This document shows positions 20,258 to 31,194 of a DNA stretch of 64,000 nucleotides, one piece after another. A program made the translations under genes and the position numbers. This DNA is from Cepaea nemoralis. Lineage: Eukaryota > Mollusca > Gastropoda > Stylommatophora > Helicidae. The stretch is taken from positions 1,146,001 through 1,210,000 of the forward strand of contig JACEFZ010004196.1 of the NCBI GenBank assembly GCA_014155875.1, given 5' to 3'. Every line of letters starts with the position of its first letter. Positions within the stretch are counted from its first letter, which is position 1. The notes beneath the pieces are model-generated. The model saw only the letters and a program-made list of their open reading frames with translations, ran no database searches and had not been told where the DNA came from.

Positions 20258-20631
20258 TGAATAACGAAGATACAAACAATAGATTGCACGATTTATTGCG
20301 ATCTTAACATACGACAATTTTGTGTGTTAATAGGGACAATGCTTTTTGTGTGTTGTATGACACATAAAATAGTCACTTGTTAAAGATCGCAGAAGCCATC
20401 ATGATTAATCTGCATAGGCCAGTTTTGTGCAAATAGAAAGACATGATAGTCAGTTACTGCAGTAGTCAACTGAAATTACTGTGCAAATATGTGTATATTT
20501 CTACTTGAAGAATTTATCCAATTACTTTATTTTATGTTGTGTGATTTCTGCAGTATGTACCTGATGAGATGCAGCAAAATATGCCAGGCAATAAATCGTG
20601 CAATCTATTGTTTGTGTCTTCATTATTCAAA
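20258..20631. mobile_element. MITE-like element with about 42-bp terminal inverted repeats
   Basis: GAATAACGAAGATACAAACA and the following 20 bases at 20259-20300 are repeated inverted at 20589-20630 (TGTTTGTGTCTTCATTATTC). The interior of about 290 bases has no open frame of note. It interrupts the 27-bp array. The target-site duplication is not clear. A related solo end lies at about 43163-43186. Confidence 0.7.
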
Positions 20632-20639
20632 GTAACATA

Positions 20640-21085
20640 ATAATTGACTGGGACATAAGATGTTTATCCCTTAACTACTGAGTGAAACAGTCACTGTGTA
20701 GCAGCTTTAATTGACTGACACTGCTAAACCAGACATGTTAAACTGTGAGAAGTTTAACTGACTACTGTATATATTAAAATATATAAAGTTTGACATACTC
20801 ATCTTCATCATGTGCCATCAAATCTGTGTTCTTTTATGCCATTTGTCTTCCCCTTGCTCTTTTCTCCCATCCAATTTGCCAACTGTCACTAAGCTTTTAT
20901 GTTAATTTCTACACAAAACATTCCCAATAAAACTGGCTGCATGTAATTTTGCAGATCAGTTTAAAACGTAATGTGTTTTTAATATGTGAAAACTGGCAAA
21001 TGGATTTATGTCAAAATATGTGAAAATTGGTATTTAACAGCCATATTGTTTTATTTCTGGGCATTGTGTTGGAGTCTTTTGACAA
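20640..21085. other. mostly unassigned; LINE-A scrap at about 20795-20905
   Basis: A diverged minus-strand LINE-A 3'-end fragment (CATCATGTGCCATCAAATC, GCCAACTGTCACTAAGCTT) is present. The rest shows nothing. Confidence 0.45.
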
Positions 21086-21089
21086 TGAA

Positions 21090-21330
21090 ATACCCAACAC
21101 CTCTGGAGGAAACACCCAACACCTCTAGAGGAAAACACCCAACATCTCTAGAGGAAAACAGCCAACACCTCTGGAGGAGACACCCAACACCTCTGGAGGA
21201 AACATCCATCACCTCGAGGAAAATACCCATCACCTCTGGAGGAAAACACCCACACCTGTGGAAGAAAACACCTAACATGTATGAAGGAAAACACCCAACA
21301 CCTCTGGAGGAAACATCCAGCACCTCTGCC
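21090..21330. repeat. minisatellite, unit about 23 bp (array 1)
   Basis: About ten copies of ACACCTCTGGAGGAAACACCCAAC. The CCTCTGGAGG core is a near-perfect palindrome. The same unit forms a second array at 21893-22045. Confidence 0.92.
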
Positions 21331-21344
21331 TTGAGCAAAAAATA

Positions 21345-21890
21345 AAAAATGCCAATGGTTAAATGATTGTCGCCATGTTTTTCAGTGGGCGAATTATTGT
21401 ATGAATGTTTCTTCAGAGATCATGTGCAGCGGAATCGGTACTGGCTCGTTAACTATACTAAGTATTGGTCTACAAAGGTCAGACCACAAAATGATACTGT
21501 TATTTAGCACTACAACACATCTACGAACTTCAGTCACAACAGGAGACTGATGTGATTCATTTTTATAATTTCACCATTGCGCACACATTAAATTCACAAC
21601 ATGATATGCGCAATCACAATTGTACACGTTTAAACAGTCATGCTAAAAATACCTGACATTATGGGTGGCACATTCACCGGCCATTGCCCATTTTACACTG
21701 GTGTGTTCAAACCTGAACCCTAACCACAGAACACCTCTCACTGACTGATCCAGTCCAGTCACCTTCACTGATCTTATTTCCGTTCCGGTGACTCTCGGCA
21801 TGCACCACATGGATCACGATCCATGACTGTCACATACTTCAGCGTGACTATATTTTAACATGCTATGAGCCGTTAACTGGATCATGGCAA
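21345..21890. other. no gene seen
   Basis: Unassigned spacer between two arrays of the same minisatellite unit. Confidence 0.5.
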
Positions 21891-21892
21891 CC

Positions 21893-22045
21893 TCTCGAGG
21901 AAACACCCAACACCTCTGGAGAAAACATGCAGCACCTCTGGAGGAAAACACCCAACACCTCTGAAGGAAACATCCAACATCTCTGGAGGAAACACCCAAA
22001 ACCTCTGGAGGAAACACCTATCACCTCTGGAGGAAACATCACCAG
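21893..22045. repeat. minisatellite, unit about 23 bp (array 2)
   Basis: Six to seven copies of the same CCTCTGGAGGAAACACCCAAC unit as array 1, about 560 bases further on. Confidence 0.92.
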
Positions 22046-22329
22046 CCCAGACCTAATCTCCACCAGTCCGTGTGTGCTGTGCTGAACCATGACTTGGTTA
22101 TATTCTGTGATGTGTTAAGTTCCAGCACCACATCTTGGACACCCGCTGCTTTTTTGATCTGGGAGAGGGGAAGGAGAGCTGGGCATCTCAGTCCTCAAAG
22201 TGATGGCCCTTTGGTACTGGGTTGAGAGAAAAGTCTACACCAGATTCACCCTGACAGACGCAAGCCCTTTTCAGAGTTTAGGTAACCTGAAAGCTGTTTT
22301 GCATCGAATTTAAGATATTCTTTTTTTTT

Positions 22330-22612
22330 TCGCTCACTCGCTCGCTTTAAACTCAAACGTAGTCAATACACATTACATCTAGTAGTGCTGGACTGAATTT
22401 TGCATGTGGATTAGCTTTCCCAATTAACAGTGTCCCTCGCCATCAGGCTCCGTCTTCAGAGGTAATTGTAATTTACACCCCCAAGTCAAGGATGATAGGT
22501 CAACATTTTAATCCAACTGTCCAGTGTAGGGGTTGAACCCCTTACCTCGGCTTTAGCACACCTGATGTTTAAGAACACACGTTCTTATTTATTCGGCCAT
22601 ACTGACCTATGG
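22330..22612 (-). mobile_element. SINE-4
   Basis: A minus-strand tRNA-derived SINE: the complement of the B box (GGGGTTGAACCCC) is at about 22530 and of the A-box region (TTATTTATTCGGCCATACTG) at about 22588. The body (GATTAGCTTTCCC, AATTTACACCCCCAAGTCAAGG) matches copies at 28.7 and 39.9 kb in inverted orientation. Confidence 0.75.
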
Positions 22613-22869
22613 ACTTCAGATTAAAACTCAGTCTTCCAGAGAGTTCAAAATCAACCAATTAACAGCCATATTATGTTGCCATCTTAGCTGCCAAATACTT
22701 TGGTGTCAGACTGAATCCTCAGTAACATGAAAATCAAAGTTTTTCAAATGCAATGGCTCTGGGATTGAGTCATCTGTACAAAATGTGCACCAGATAATTT
22801 CTAGAATTTTCTGTGAATGAAATGTCCTGTGGAAGGGAGCTGGTCAGCTGACCTTATTCTTCCATGACA

Positions 22870-23278
22870 TAGTGTGTGTGTGCTGGCCTGGTGGTCGCTT
22901 ATAAAAGTGGCCTAGTGGTCCTGTGTTTGAATCTCCATTGAGTTTTAAAGGTCAACCTGAGCTCCCAGCTTGACCCAGCCTAAAATGGGTACCATAAAAT
23001 GTCCTGGGGAGTGAAGGTGGCCAGTGTGAAATCAGCCACAGCACCCAGTATGTGCTGGCTGATCTGTACATATATGGGGCTAGAATATCTGTGGAAGAAT
23101 ATGTTTATGTATAGGCCACAGCACCCAGTATGTGCTGGCTGATCTGTACATATATGGGGCTAGAATATCTGTGGAAGAATATGTTTATGTACAGGCCACA
23201 GCACCCAGTATGTGCCGGCTGATCTGTACATATATGGGGCTAGAATATCTGTGGAAGAATATGTTTATGTACAGGTCA
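22870..23278 (+). mobile_element. SINE-3 with internal 80-bp triplication
   Basis: The SINE-3 head and body (CCTAGTGGTCCTGTGTTTGAATC, GCTCCCAGCTTGACCCAGCC, GTCCTGGGGAGTGAAGGTGGCC) at about 22870-23020. An 80-bp unit starting CCACAGCACCCAGTATGTGC is then repeated three times (23036, 23116, 23196). Confidence 0.65.
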
Positions 23279-23800
23279 CAGATCTGGAATAGAGGAGGTA
23301 CAGTGGATGTGGAATAGAGTATTGATGGTGGATGTGGAATAGAGGATTGATAGTGGATGTGGAATAGAGGAGGGACAGTGCATGTGGAATAGAGTATTGA
23401 TGGTGGATGTGGAATAGAGGAGGGACAGTGCATGTGGAATAGAGTATTGATGGTGGATGTGGAATAGAGGATTGATAGTGGATGTAGAATAGAGGAGGGA
23501 CAGTGCATGTGGAATAGAGTATTGATGGTGGATGTGGAATAGAGGATTGATAGTGGATGTAGAATAGAGGAGGGACAGTGCATGTGGAATTGAGGATTGA
23601 TGGTGAATGTGGAATAGAGGGAGGATAGTGGATGAGGAATAGAGGATTGATAGTGGATGTGAAATAAAGGAGGGACAGTGGATGTGGAATAGAGAATTGA
23701 TAGTGGATGTGGAATAGAGGTTTGATAATGGATGTGGAATAGAGGAGGGACAGTAGATGTGAAATAGAGGACTGATAGTGGATGTGGAATGGAGAAATTC
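23279..23800. repeat. minisatellite, unit about 25 bp
   Basis: About 20 copies of GGATGTGGAATAGAGGATTG plus ATAGT, with variants GGAGGGACAGTGCAT. The complement reads open for 215 codons, but only because of the repeat. Confidence 0.93.
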
Positions 23801-23829
23801 AGAAACTGCATATCAGACTTCAGACTGGA

Positions 23830-24720
23830 CATCCTGACAGAATGTGACAGTGTTATGTTGTTGATACAGTTCTGCTTGTGATAACTAATTACAAAAACTG
23901 GAGTTTGTATGAGTATATGACTGGTAACCTGACATGATATGACAATGTTATGTTGTTGATACAGTTCTTCTTAACTTGTTACATATACTGATGTTTGCAT
24001 CAATTTATGCCTGAAAACATGATATGACAATGTTATGTTGTTGATACAGTTCTTCTTACAGTTAACTCATTACAAATACTGTGGGGGTAGCAGTGTTCGC
24101 ACTGAATAACATGACAGTGTTATGTTGTTGATACAGCTCTTCTTAACTTGTTACACATACTGATGTTTGTATCGATTTATGCCTGAAAACATGATATGAC
24201 ATGAGAATGTTATGTTTTTTATACAGTTCTTCTTACAGTTAACTCAGTACATAACCTGAGCTTTGTATTTGTTTAGACTGAACAACCTGGCAGTATATGA
24301 TGTTGCTGTTTTCTTTCATTCGCCTGAAATTGACTGTCTATATCTGCATTGTTGTCTCTTTTATAAACTTTAATGTCATTTTTAGTTCGCTTAGTGGTTC
24401 ATAGAGTTTATATTTGTTACGTTGTTGATACAGTTTGTGTTATAATTAACTCATTGCATAAAGTGGAGTTTGTATGAGTTTTTGACTGATAACCTGACAT
24501 GATATGACAGTGTAATGTTGTAGAGATAGTTCTTCCTACAGTTAACTCATTACACATACTAGTTTGCTTTAGTGTTCAGACTGTATACAAAACATGACAA
24601 TATGTTGTTGATACACTTCTTTTTATGATTAACTTATAACATATACTGAAGTTCGTATCAGTGTTAAGACAGAATGACATGACAGTCTTACGTTGTTTTT
24701 AGTTAATCGTACGATTAGTT
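23830..24720. repeat. degenerate tandem repeat, unit about 110-120 bp
   Basis: Seven or eight diverged copies of a unit with GACAATGTTATGTTGTTGATACAGTTCTTCTT, AACTCATTACA and a TACTG-GTTTGTAT spacer. It is older than the neighbouring arrays judging by divergence. A remnant continues near 25840-25950. Confidence 0.8.
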
Positions 24721-24754
24721 AGTAAAAGTGCTGGACCTCTCAAGGTGTATTAAA

Positions 24755-25840
24755 CATAATGCTAGACCCATATTTGTATAGACCAATTGGTACTTGAGTG
24801 GTTATGTGATCAATATCTTAGCAGTCGCTTTCGCATGCCAAGACCCAGTGTAGGCCGTAGTGGTACCCAGTGTAGGCTTTACTGGTATCTAGTGTGGGCC
24901 GTAGTGGTACCCAGTGTGGGCCGTAGTGGTACCCAATATGGGCTGCAGTGGTACCCAGTGTAGGCTTCACTGGTACCTAGTGTGGACTAATAGTACCCAG
25001 TGTGGGCTGTAGTGGTACGGTACCCAGTGTAGGCTTTACTGGTACCTAGTGTGGACTGTACTGGTGCCCAGTGTAGGCTTTACTGGTACCTAGTGAGGAC
25101 TGTACTGGTACCCAGTGTGGGCTTTACTGGTATCTAGTGTGGGCCGTAGTGGTACCCAGTGTTGGCTTTACTGGTATCCAGTATGGGCCGTAGTGGTACC
25201 CAATGTGGGCTGTAGTGGTACCAAGTGTAGGCTTTACTGGTATCCAGTGTGGGCCGTAGTGGTACCCAGTGTAGGCTTTACTGGTACCCAGTGTAAGCTG
25301 TAGTGGTACCCAGTGTAGGCTTTACTGGTACCCAATGTGGACTAGTGGATACCCAGTGTATTCTGTAGTGGTACTCAGTGTAGGCTTTACTGGTACTCAG
25401 TGTGGGCCGTAGTGTACCCAGTGTAGGCAATAGTGGTACCAAGTGTAGCTGTAGTGGTACCCAGTATAGGCTGTAGTGGTACTCAATGTTAACTGTAGTG
25501 GTAACCAGTGTAGGCTGTAGTGATACCCAGTTTTGACTGTAGTGATACCCAGTGTAGGCTGTAGTGGTACCCACCAGTGTAGGCTGTAGTGGTACCCACC
25601 AGTGTAGTGTAGGCTGTAGTGGTAACCAGTGTAGACTAGTGATACCCAGTGTAGGCTGTAGTGATACCCAGTGTAGGCTGTAATGATACCCAGTGTAGGC
25701 TGTAATGATACCCAGTGTAGGCTGCGGCTGGCGTGGGAGCCCAGATCAATTTGTAAAATCCGACTTTCTGTGAATTCGAACCCATGATGACCTGGCCGGC
25801 AGGGAAGTGCCTAGCCACTACTTACCACAGCTCCCTGTTT
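24755..25840 (-). mobile_element. SINE-3 with a 0.9-kb internal minisatellite
   Basis: Minus strand. The head is at the right: CAGGGAGCTGTGGTAAGTAG and GTGGCTAGGCAC, with a B-box GGTTCGAATTC at about 25775-25785. The 3' end is at the left, complementary to the 3' end at 19690 (TAGACCAATTGGTAC at about 24779). Between them, 24840-25735 is a minisatellite of about 22-bp units (GTAGTGGTACCCAGTGTAGG CT) in about 40 copies. Open frames here are compositional. Confidence 0.65.
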
Positions 25841-25844
25841 ATAA

Positions 25845-26425
25845 TGAATATATTACATAAACTGAACCTTGTGTGTGTCTACAGACTGAATGGTATGGCA
25901 TGGAAGTATTTGTTCTTGTCATACAATTCTTATTATGATTAATTCATTACATATACTAGATTTTGTGCTTTTGTGGATTCTAGTTATTCAGTACTACAGA
26001 TTTGATAGACATTATTTGACAGTTTTTTTCTGTATGATGTTTCTCTATGACCGCATGTTTGCTATGGTTGTGACATGCTTTCTTGCTGTCTTTAAAACCA
26101 GAGTTTGTTTCGATGAGGTGGAGGAAATTATGTCTTTTTTTTTTTTCATGATGGGCTGAAGGTTGTTGTTTTTAAGAAATATCTCATTCATAACGTTGAA
26201 AAGGCATTATACATTTCATCTTCATTTTCTTAGTGACTAATCAAATCATGTCATTTGCCATCTACACAATGATGGTTGGCTGCAGTGGGTCTCCATCCTT
26301 ACCTGAATGGTGCGTCACATATCCTCATTCCAGTCCATCCCAAATGTTATATTCCTATTTAAATTGTTGTCTACATTTGTTTGTTAATAAAATCTTCTTC
26401 TTCGTTCATCCGGAGTTTTTTTTCC
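25845..26425. other. no confident gene
   Basis: Low-complexity AT-rich sequence with a remnant of the 23.8-24.7 kb repeat at the start. An 89-codon open frame at 25890-26159 has no recognisable domain. Confidence 0.45.
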
Positions 26426-26429
26426 GGAC

Positions 26430-26540
26430 GTGATTGCGTTGTGCCTGTTTACAGCAGAGCTGCGTTCTTGCGCCGTTAGGCCGACACATCCGACTTCTGC
26501 GGGCATTTGTTGACCGGGTTAACCTTCCCGGGTGTTAATA
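26430..26540 (-). repeat. repeat F, copy 1
   Basis: About 95 bases (AACCCGGTCAACAAATGCCC, GGATGTGTCGGCCTAACGG) are shared, inverted, with 30450-30545. A poly(A)-like edge occurs beside the copy at 30545. It may be part of a LINE 5' region; the parent is not seen. Confidence 0.6.
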
Positions 26541-26631
26541 AAATCAATAATGGATATATCAAAAATGGATAAGTAATTTCTTAGTAAGTTAAATTATTAC
26601 GATTTTTGTAGATAATTATAAATTTTTTAAA

Positions 26632-26878
26632 AAGTTAGTTGTATATCCTTTACAGGATGTTGCAGTCAACTCCAGCATTATTTGGCTGGTCGTGATTTCT
26701 TGGCAAGTTTAAATTCAGTAGTTTGCCATCGCTTTCTGAACGACCGGCACTCATTCCTTTGTATGGGAAACCAACGCAAGGCAGCCTGCTTTCAAATAGC
26801 CCACAGCTGTGTTTCAAAGGCAGTATGCTGGATTACAAACTGCATCCTTAAAACCTTTGCCACAGAGCCGGCTTATGA
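26632..26878 (-). mobile_element. SINE-1 (subfamily b)
   Basis: A well preserved minus-strand copy: GTTAGTTGTATATCCTTTAC at the tail side, core TAGTTTGCCATCGCTTTC at about 26716, and head side CCACAGAGCCGGCTTATG at about 26858. Confidence 0.82.
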
Positions 26879-26889
26879 TAAATGACTGT

Positions 26890-27226
26890 ATTAATTCATT
26901 AGAAGCTGCGATAGTGCAGTGGCCAGCATGCCTGTCAGCTGATCGGTGATTGTGTGATCAAAGTCACATTGCTACGGATTTTTAAATTGACCAATGCTCC
27001 CAGGTCAGCCCAGTTTCAAATTGGTACCAGGAAATGTCCTGGGAAGTAAAGACCACCATAATGATATTGGCCACCGGCAAAGATATTGGTCACCGGTGAT
27101 GATACTGGCCACCGGAGATAATATTGGCCACCGGCAATGATATTGGCCACCGGTAATAATATTGGCCACTCTCGATGATATTGGCCCCATCACCCTTCCT
27201 GTGCCAACTCTATACACCAGCTCCAT
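26890..27226 (+). mobile_element. SINE-3 with internal 18-19-bp repeat
   Basis: The head (GCGATAGTGCAGTGGCCAGC), body (AATGCTCCCAGGTCAGCCCA, ATGTCCTGGGAAGTAAAG), then about seven units of GATATTGGCCACCGGTAAT at 27060-27180, then the 3' end (GTGCCAACTCTATACACC). Confidence 0.68.
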
Positions 27227-27227
27227 G

Positions 27228-27420
27228 GCAAAGGGATTGCGGGTGTAGTTCGTAATCCTGCATACCCGCGTTTAAATCACAGCTGTGGGAAATTTGCAGC
27301 AGACCGCCTTGTATTGGTGTTTCTTATGAAATGGTATGGGTGCCAGTTGTTCAAAAAGCACTGGCAAACTACCGAACGTAAACTTGCCCAGGAATCATGA
27401 ATAGCCAAAAAAATTAAAAA
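27228..27420 (+). mobile_element. SINE-1 (plus strand)
   Basis: Plus-strand copy: GCGTTTAAATCACAGCTGTG (decayed B-box region), then AAAGCACTGGCAAACTACC and CTTGCCCAGGAATCATGAATAGCC. It follows directly on the SINE-3 copy and ends in an A-rich tail. Confidence 0.7.
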
Positions 27421-27633
27421 AAATACTGTCTATACACAGATGGGACTAAAAACATGCCCAATATATGTCAAGGCAAGAAAACGGACTCCTTTATTTGTTT
27501 ACTTAACTTGTTAATTAAATTAATAATTACTGGAAGAGTGAGTGGAGTAATTTGAAGCCCAGGGTGGAAATCCTAAATAAGGCAATAAATTTTTATTTCT
27601 TCTTCCAGCTTTGTCTCTTAACTTGCCATTTTA

Positions 27634-28094
27634 CAGTGTTTGTAAAGTCTCACTACACTTTGTATGTAGTGCAAATTTGATGACGTCATAAAAAAATGTG
27701 CTCCACAGTCCAATATGCAGCGAATGGCTGTCATCTGGTGGAGTAATTCTATGGGGTTTCTTGAAAGGAAATGTTAACAAAAATAATGCACACACAATTG
27801 AGGACTTGAAAGAAGCAATCACAATTACCATTCAAGAAATAGCAACAGATATGTTGGAGAAGGTTTTTGACAATATGAAGAGACATGTACAGTCATGTCT
27901 TGAAGCCTGTGGTGGACATTTCCAACACCTGTTGTAATGAATACTTCATTGGTACTTTCCAGCTTCCCCAAAACAGCGTTAGACCATAGCAGTGATTATT
28001 GTAACTAATTTAATTAACTTTATAGCACATTTTTTCATGACATCATCAAATTTGTTCTGCATACAAAGTGTAGTGAGACTTTACAAACACCCTG
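27634..28094 (+). mobile_element. mariner/Tc1-type deletion derivative
   Basis: A 461-bp element with terminal inverted repeats of about 60 bases (CAGTGTTTGTAAAGTCTCAC at the left, complement of GTGAGACTTTACAAACACCCTG at the right), flanked by TA on both sides (27632-27633 and 28095-28096). TA duplication and the CAGGGTG-like end fit the mariner/Tc1 superfamily. It keeps only the last part of a transposase. Confidence 0.88.
27698..27937 (+). pseudogene. mariner-type transposase, C-terminal remnant
   Basis: 79 codons resembling the C-terminal end of mariner-type transposases: WGFLKGNV, TIEDLKEAITITIQEI, MLEKVFDNMKRHVQSCLEACGGHF. The DNA-binding and DDE catalytic regions are gone, deleted between the left terminal repeat and the C-terminal coding part. 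It cannot transpose alone but might be mobilised in trans. Confidence 0.8.
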
Positions 28095-28099
28095 TATAA

Positions 28100-28700
28100 C
28101 TTTTAATAAGATGTTAGCAATGGCTCTCTGGACAAGGCCTTTGTGTGTGCTGCATGTAAGGTGGTGTTCAGTGTCTCTGCTACGTGACTATGTTTTGCAA
28201 GTCTACCTCACTGTATGTTTCTGTCACATTGAATGGCAGTGCTGTTTAGGAAAAGTCTGGTAATTCATTTTTATTTCACCACAAATAAACTCCATAGTTT
28301 AGCACTGACCTAGATCTAGTGGGATTGTTGATTTTCAGAATAGGGATATTGGTTTTCACTTCATGGTCAGTCGACAAGTGTGTTTGCAGTAAGATGTACC
28401 CAAAACCATATGTCATTGTCTTCATAAACTGGCCCCCAGATACATCAAAGATGAGCGCAGGCAGATGGGACATACACAAGATAAGGTGAATAGCACAAGA
28501 TATGGATATACACTCTGACGGCAGTGAGGATCCTCCGGGCCCAGAAACATTTATTGCATCCATCAATCGGTCTAGCAGTCCACCACACACTCAACCGGAA
28601 GTGATCGACAACACAATTAATTTATATGATTATTTATTTCAATAAATGCATTACACAATAGCACTTACTTGCCTTCTACTTGCAAAGGCAATTATATGTC
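28100..28700. other. no confident gene
   Basis: A 104-codon open frame on the minus strand (28276-28590) has no domain I recognise. It lacks visible splice sites that would make it an exon. Confidence 0.4.
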
Positions 28701-28704
28701 TGTA

Positions 28705-28922
28705 TGCAGGTCTGCATGGCCAAATGGGTAAGAGCGCGTGTTCAACCCCTACACCGGTAAACTGGACTAAAATGTTAACTGCTCATCCTTGATTTGGGGA
28801 CATAAATTACAAGTACCTCAGACGTCGGAGTCAGTTCGCCTGATGGCAAGGGACACTGGTAATAGGTAATAGAGAAAGCTAATCCACATGCAAAAATAAA
28901 ATAGAAATAGCACAGTTATGGA
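28705..28922 (+). mobile_element. SINE-4
   Basis: Head GCATGGCCAAATGGGTAAG (A-box region), B box GTTCAACCCCT at about 28741, body with TGGGGACATAAATTACAAGT and GGTTCGCCTGATGGC-like words (here AGTTCGCCTGATGGC), and GAAAGCTAATCCACATGC. The head has an internal deletion relative to the copy at 39.9 kb. Confidence 0.78.
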
Positions 28923-29024
28923 TTACGCTTGAGTTCAAGAAGTGCAAATTGTTTTTAAAATCGTCGTCATCCACTGGCTTGTCCTACGCAGAATGTTTGC
29001 CCCAATAACAGTCTTTCATAAGCC

Positions 29025-29175
29025 AGATGTCCTGCCACCATGCCTCCAGATGTCCTACCTCACGACATCCTACCTCCTAATGTCCTACTCTAGATGTCCT
29101 AGCTCCAGATGTCCTATGACTAGATTTTGTGCCTCCAGATGTCCTACCACCACATGTCCTACCACCACATGTCCT
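29025..29175. repeat. short degenerate tandem repeat
   Basis: About ten units of CCTCCAGATGTCCTA-type words (12-15 bp). Confidence 0.8.
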
Positions 29176-29700
29176 GGCTCTGTTGCTATCATATGTAAAT
29201 TAACTATCACATCTGCATTACCATTATGGTCGTCCTCTCCACTTCCCTAGCACACTTCTCTCCATTGATGTCTTTTCCTGCTAAGAGAAATAACGGCTGC
29301 AGCAGGATATAACAATACACATTGAAAACAGGTGTGTGTGCCTCCTGCGGAAAATTGAGAGAGAATAATAAACACAGGCACAGTTCGTTGTAAGGTATGT
29401 ACATTGTGTCTGTGTTTATTATCTCTCACTTTGCCTTTGTTGTAAGGTATGTACCTTGTGTAATGAGCACGGTCAGACACAGTGGGTGTAGTGCTGTAGC
29501 AGTTAGGAAGTTGTGCATGAGCACAGTCAGACAAGGGTTTGATGCCAGGTATTTCCGTTTGCTACAGGAAGTGAAGCCTGGCCACATATTCCTCCATACA
29601 TTCAGGCCTAAAAAGTAGGGTGGTCTGAACACTTCACATTCTCACATCAGGTTCCTGCTACTGGTTCCCTTTTGTTAAAGGAATCTCATGGCAAATTGTA
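29176..29700. other. no confident gene; internal direct repeat
   Basis: TTGTAAGGTATGTAC with nearby TGTGTTTATTATCTCTCACT occurs in direct orientation near 29389-29455, and a related piece (inverted) is at about 44120-44180. A 73-codon open frame at 29397-29618 has no recognised domain. Confidence 0.4.
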
Positions 29701-29709
29701 CCATTGGTT

Positions 29710-29905
29710 TATGATACTAATGAATGCAATTGTAGAACTGACAAAATGACAGCTAGACATTTGCTGCAGGAGTGCCCAATATATGTAGAACAGAAAGATA
29801 TTTTAGCCCACACCTGCTACATTTGAGGACAAGCTCTATGGAGAAAAAACACACTCAAGTTGACTACAGCTTACTTTAACTACATTCAACTTGACATCTA
29901 AAGGT
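29710..29905 (+). pseudogene. LINE C-terminal zinc-knuckle fragment
   Basis: Encodes C-N-C-R followed by TARHLLQECPIYVEQK, the Cys/His motif that ends many RNase H-bearing LINE proteins, and then a decayed C-terminus. It is too short to assign to a family. Confidence 0.55.
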
Positions 29906-29944
29906 GCATGAAGAAGTAATTAGACTGCCACACTTCATACCACA

Positions 29945-30160
29945 GGTATGTTGGTAGCAAAAGCATCCCAGAGCCATGAAATGGAATATTGCTTGCCTTA
30001 CAAATCCATCAAGTGGAAAGTCCAAATCAAAAGCTCATTATGTTGGCGTCATCAAAGGTGGAAAAAGTTTCCCAGTGGCACAAAATGGAATATTGCTTGG
30101 ATAGCAAATCCATTAAGTGGAAAGTCCGAATCAAAAGCTCACTGTGTGGATGTCATCTGC
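29945..30160. repeat. direct repeat, about 110 bp, two copies
   Basis: ATGGAATATTGCTTG, AAATCCATCAAGTGGAAAGTCC and AATCAAAAGCTCA occur twice, starting at about 29979 and 30084. Confidence 0.85.
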
Positions 30161-30239
30161 AAACTGCATTCTTCTGGTTTCCAGAGGAACAGCCTGTGGT
30201 GAATGGAAGGCCCAATATACGGAAGTGAGGCTAAGTTGT

Positions 30240-30560
30240 GGACGTGACGATTCTTTGGGTGAGCGTAGTACCAGAGCGTGATGTGTCGGTTCTGCAATTA
30301 AGGAAGCCTCCTTGGATGGCGGGGAATGCCCATAGTCCGCCCCTGCCTTCCTTTGAGGGCTGACCGAGATGTCTTCTACTGTTCTAAATGGGCCAACTAG
30401 GATGGGGAATAACATCACAACAGTGAGAGTCAAACGTCCTACAAAACCCCCGGGAAGGTTAACCCGGTCAACAAATGCCCGCAGAAGTCGGATGTGTCGG
30501 CCTAACGGCGCAATAACACAGCTCTGCTGTAAACAGGCACAACACAATCATATTTTTTTT
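30240..30560 (+). repeat. repeat F, copy 2, with an A-poor leader
   Basis: The right part (30450-30545) is inverted relative to 26430-26540. The 89-codon open frame over it (30369-30638) has no recognised domain, though LINE 5' leader origin is possible. Confidence 0.45.
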
Positions 30561-31190
30561 TTAAACTCAGGATGGACGCAGAAGAAAACAGAAGAAGTAA
30601 CATTGGGGTGTGAAATAGTAGGCTTTCACATGTTCTAAGCCACAGAATAATTAAGTAGGGTGGCCAGCTCCTGTTTTCATTGCCTTTCTTTCCCAGACAT
30701 TACAATTGTTTGTTGTAAAATTAGTTCCAGAAATATTTAAGAAAAAGAAGAGAGTTAGTCACCACACATCATAATACCATGGCCTTGTATATGTGAAATC
30801 ATAACACCTGATACCCTATGGAAGTACTTGCCATTAATTATACTTGAATTAATTATTTTGGGTCAATTCCAAATCTTTTACAATTTTAAGCGATACTGAA
30901 ATGTGTGTAAATATATTTGATCTCAGTCTAGTTTTTTTCTAGTGACATCATGATTATGAGAGGTCTTCAGCTGAAAACCTTAAATGCTTTTATTTTTGGT
31001 GAATATATTCTGAACAAGTTTTTTTTTTTAAATGTATCATTTTTCCACTGCGTTCAATGCAAGTCCTACAGCAGTGATAAAGTGCTTGGATTAATGTAGG
31101 AAAACATTCTCTTGCTTGTATGTGCAACTACTCTAGGGTCACTACTTGTTGTGCCTGACAGTTTGTCACAAAAGTCACACCGTTTTTAAA
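30561..31190. other. no gene seen
   Basis: Unassigned AT-rich sequence with short T runs. Confidence 0.5.
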
Positions 31191-31194
31191 CTTC

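Noticed and set aside
23185..23832. 215-codon minus-strand frame
   Set aside because: It is the complement of a 25-bp minisatellite.
28276..28590. 104-codon minus-strand gene
   Set aside because: No domain, no splice sites or signal peptide; length is unremarkable for AT-rich spacer.
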